This document shows, one piece after another, positions 63,297 through 64,000 of a stretch of 64,000 nucleotides of DNA. How positions within the stretch are numbered: position 1 is the stretch's first letter; each line of letters begins with the position of its first letter. This stretch comes from RGIG8748 sp045544515. GTDB lineage: Bacteria > Bacillota > Clostridia > UMGS1810. The notes under the pieces are model-generated. The model worked only from the letters and a program-made list of their open reading frames with translations. It had not been told where the DNA came from and did no database searches. Both the position numbers and the translations under genes were made by a program. The stretch covers positions 62,001 to 126,000 of the forward strand of contig JAZPZD010000004.1 in assembly GCA_045544515.1 (NCBI GenBank), written 5' to 3'.

Positions 63297-63644
63297 ATGA
63301 ATAATGAAGTTATCGAAAAGGTAAAAAAAGCAGTATCAAAAACCGCAAGAAAAGCGGTAAAAATCTCGGGTGATGCCTTAGATTTTACCAAAATCAAACT
63401 CAAGATAGCAGAGCTCAATGCAAAGCTCGATGAAAAATATGCAGCGATTGGTATGGCCGTATACGAAGGAAATGATAGTGAAGAAATAGACAAAATCTGC
63501 GAGGATATATCCGATTTGAGAGAAGAGATTAATGAGCTCAAAATCAAACTTGCAGAATACAAAAACAAGAAGACCTGTACTGTCTGCGGCAAAGCAGCAG
63601 ATAAGGATGCTTCTTTCTGCCAGTATTGCGGAACAGAATTCTAA
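63297..63644 (+). CDS. Small coiled-coil protein with C-terminal zinc ribbon
   Basis: 115 residues: a basic amphipathic N-terminus (KKAVSKTARKAVKISG), a helical, probably coiled-coil middle (about 25-90, rich in Glu/Lys/Leu), and a zinc ribbon CTVCGKAADKDASFCQYCG at 94-112 with two CxxC pairs. This is a common small-protein architecture in Clostridia with no assigned function. RBS GGAGGT precedes the ATG. It may be the last gene of the glyA unit. Confidence 0.8.
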   Translation: MNNEVIEKVKKAVSKTARKAVKISGDALDFTKIKLKIAELNAKLDEKYAAIGMAVYEGNDSEEIDKICEDISDLREEINELKIKLAEYKNKKTCTVCGKAADKDASFCQYCGTEF

Positions 63645-63690
63645 ATTCTGCTTTGTTGGCAAAAATTGTGATACAGTAATATATTAAATA

Positions 63691-63799
63691 TTCTTCGGGG
63701 CGAGGTGCAATTCCTCACCGGCGGTAAAGCCCGCGAGCCTTTTTTGGTTGATTTGGTTAGTTTCCAAAGCCGACAGTTATAGTCTGGATGATAGAAGAA
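63691..63799 (+). promoter_or_regulatory. FMN riboswitch (RFN element)
   Basis: Classic conserved blocks in order: CTTCGGGGCGAGGTGCAATT, CCTCACCGGCGGTAAAGCC, CGCGAGCC, then CCGACAGTTATAGTCTGG and ATGATAGAAG closing the P1 stem. It controls the RibU-like gene that follows, through the terminator at 63816. Confidence 0.97.
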
Positions 63800-63815
63800 A
63801 TCAAAATGTTTTTTG

Positions 63816-63846
63816 CACCCCGAAGCTATTTTCGGGGTGTTTTTTT
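63816..63846 (+). terminator. Riboswitch expression-platform terminator
   Basis: 9-bp stem CACCCCGAA / TTCGGGGTG, 6-base loop, and a seven-T tract. Its 5' arm is also complementary to the 5' P1 strand of the aptamer (CTTCGGGG), which gives the alternative antiterminated fold. Confidence 0.9.
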
Positions 63847-63877
63847 GCACTTACATTATTTATGGGAGATGTTTTAT

Positions 63878-64000
63878 ATGAAAAATTCAAATCTTAACAC
63901 AGCAGTAAGGATAGCGATGCTTACGGCAGTTGCTACAATTTTGTTTCTGATAAAAGTACCGCTTGTCTTTATTGCACCGCCGTTTTATGAGCTCGATTTG
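63878..64000 (+). CDS. ribU: RibU-like riboflavin ECF transporter subunit (partial, runs off window)
   Basis: Only the first 41 codons are in the window. From ATG 63878 (GGGAG upstream) the protein starts MKNSNLNTAVRIAMLTAVAT and continues into a hydrophobic helix and VFIAPPFYELD, which matches the start of RibU S-components (a helix, then a loop with PP and an acidic pair). The FMN riboswitch directly upstream makes riboflavin uptake the best reading. Confidence 0.85.
   Translation, partial: MKNSNLNTAVRIAMLTAVATILFLIKVPLVFIAPPFYELDL

Noticed and set aside
1..64000. CRISPR array, prophage or insertion sequence
   Set aside because: No regularly spaced repeats, transposase, integrase or phage structural genes were seen anywhere in the window.

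Overview
The window is chromosomal DNA of a low-GC Gram-positive anaerobe, most likely an uncultured member of class Clostridia. The evidence is gene order and gene types. These include a cmk-plsC-ispH/rpsA block with the IspH-S1 fusion, the smc-ftsY / ylxM-ffh-rpsP-khpA-rimM-trmD-rplS order, a type III glutamine synthetase, ThyX in place of ThyA, a phosphofructokinase with features of the PPi-dependent type, and FMN and preQ1 riboswitches. Nearly every gene has a GGAGG-like ribosome binding site, and many operons have a recognisable sigma-A promoter with a 17-base spacer. I cannot name the family or genus.

Layout. 0-2.1 kb: a membrane-anchored TIR-domain protein (open at the left edge) and a 7-TM diguanylate cyclase. 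2.2-6.3 kb: cmk, plsC, ispH-S1 fusion, and a secreted/membrane protein of unknown function. 6.3-9.4 kb (minus): comEC and holA. 9.6-14.8 kb: a phosphoesterase, tig-clpP-clpX, and an Elp3-like radical SAM protein. 14.8-19.4 kb: smc-ftsY. 19.5-20.8 kb: a GH4 glycosidase. 20.9-36.0 kb: a 13-gene exopolysaccharide operon. 36.1-42.7 kb: ylxM-ffh-rpsP-khpA-rimM-trmD-rplS-lepB-rbgA-rnhB-yraN. 42.9-46.5 kb: aspC, a TagA/WecG transferase, thyX-tmk and tRNA-Arg. 46.8-49.4 kb (minus): argG-argH. 49.6-51.7 kb: ruvCAB. 51.8-58.2 kb: amidase, ireB, murJ, glnN, uppP. 58.2-60.6 kb (minus): CpXC protein-pfk-preQ1 riboswitch-queT. 60.7-63.6 kb: glyA, rarA and a zinc-ribbon protein. 63.7 kb to the end: FMN riboswitch and the start of a RibU-like riboflavin transporter.

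The most interesting part is the polysaccharide operon. It sits between ftsY and ylxM-ffh, which are usually neighbours. It starts at a perfect consensus promoter and has gaps of 28 bases or less. It encodes a priming sugar transferase, three family 2 glycosyltransferases, a YdjC-deacetylase/GT4 fusion, a Wzy-like polymerase, a Wzx flippase, a LicD protein and a phosphoesterase. It also encodes two tandem Wzz-like chain-length (co-polymerase) proteins. The second Wzz-like protein carries a complete but catalytically degenerate EAL domain on its cytoplasmic side. The operon also holds a free-standing HD-GYP-type phosphodiesterase, but no tyrosine kinase or phosphatase. This suggests control of polymer assembly by cyclic-di-GMP through a fused pseudo-EAL receptor, a design I do not know from the literature. 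The diguanylate cyclase at the left end could supply the signal.

All calls come from reading the sequence and recalled family knowledge. No database search was run.
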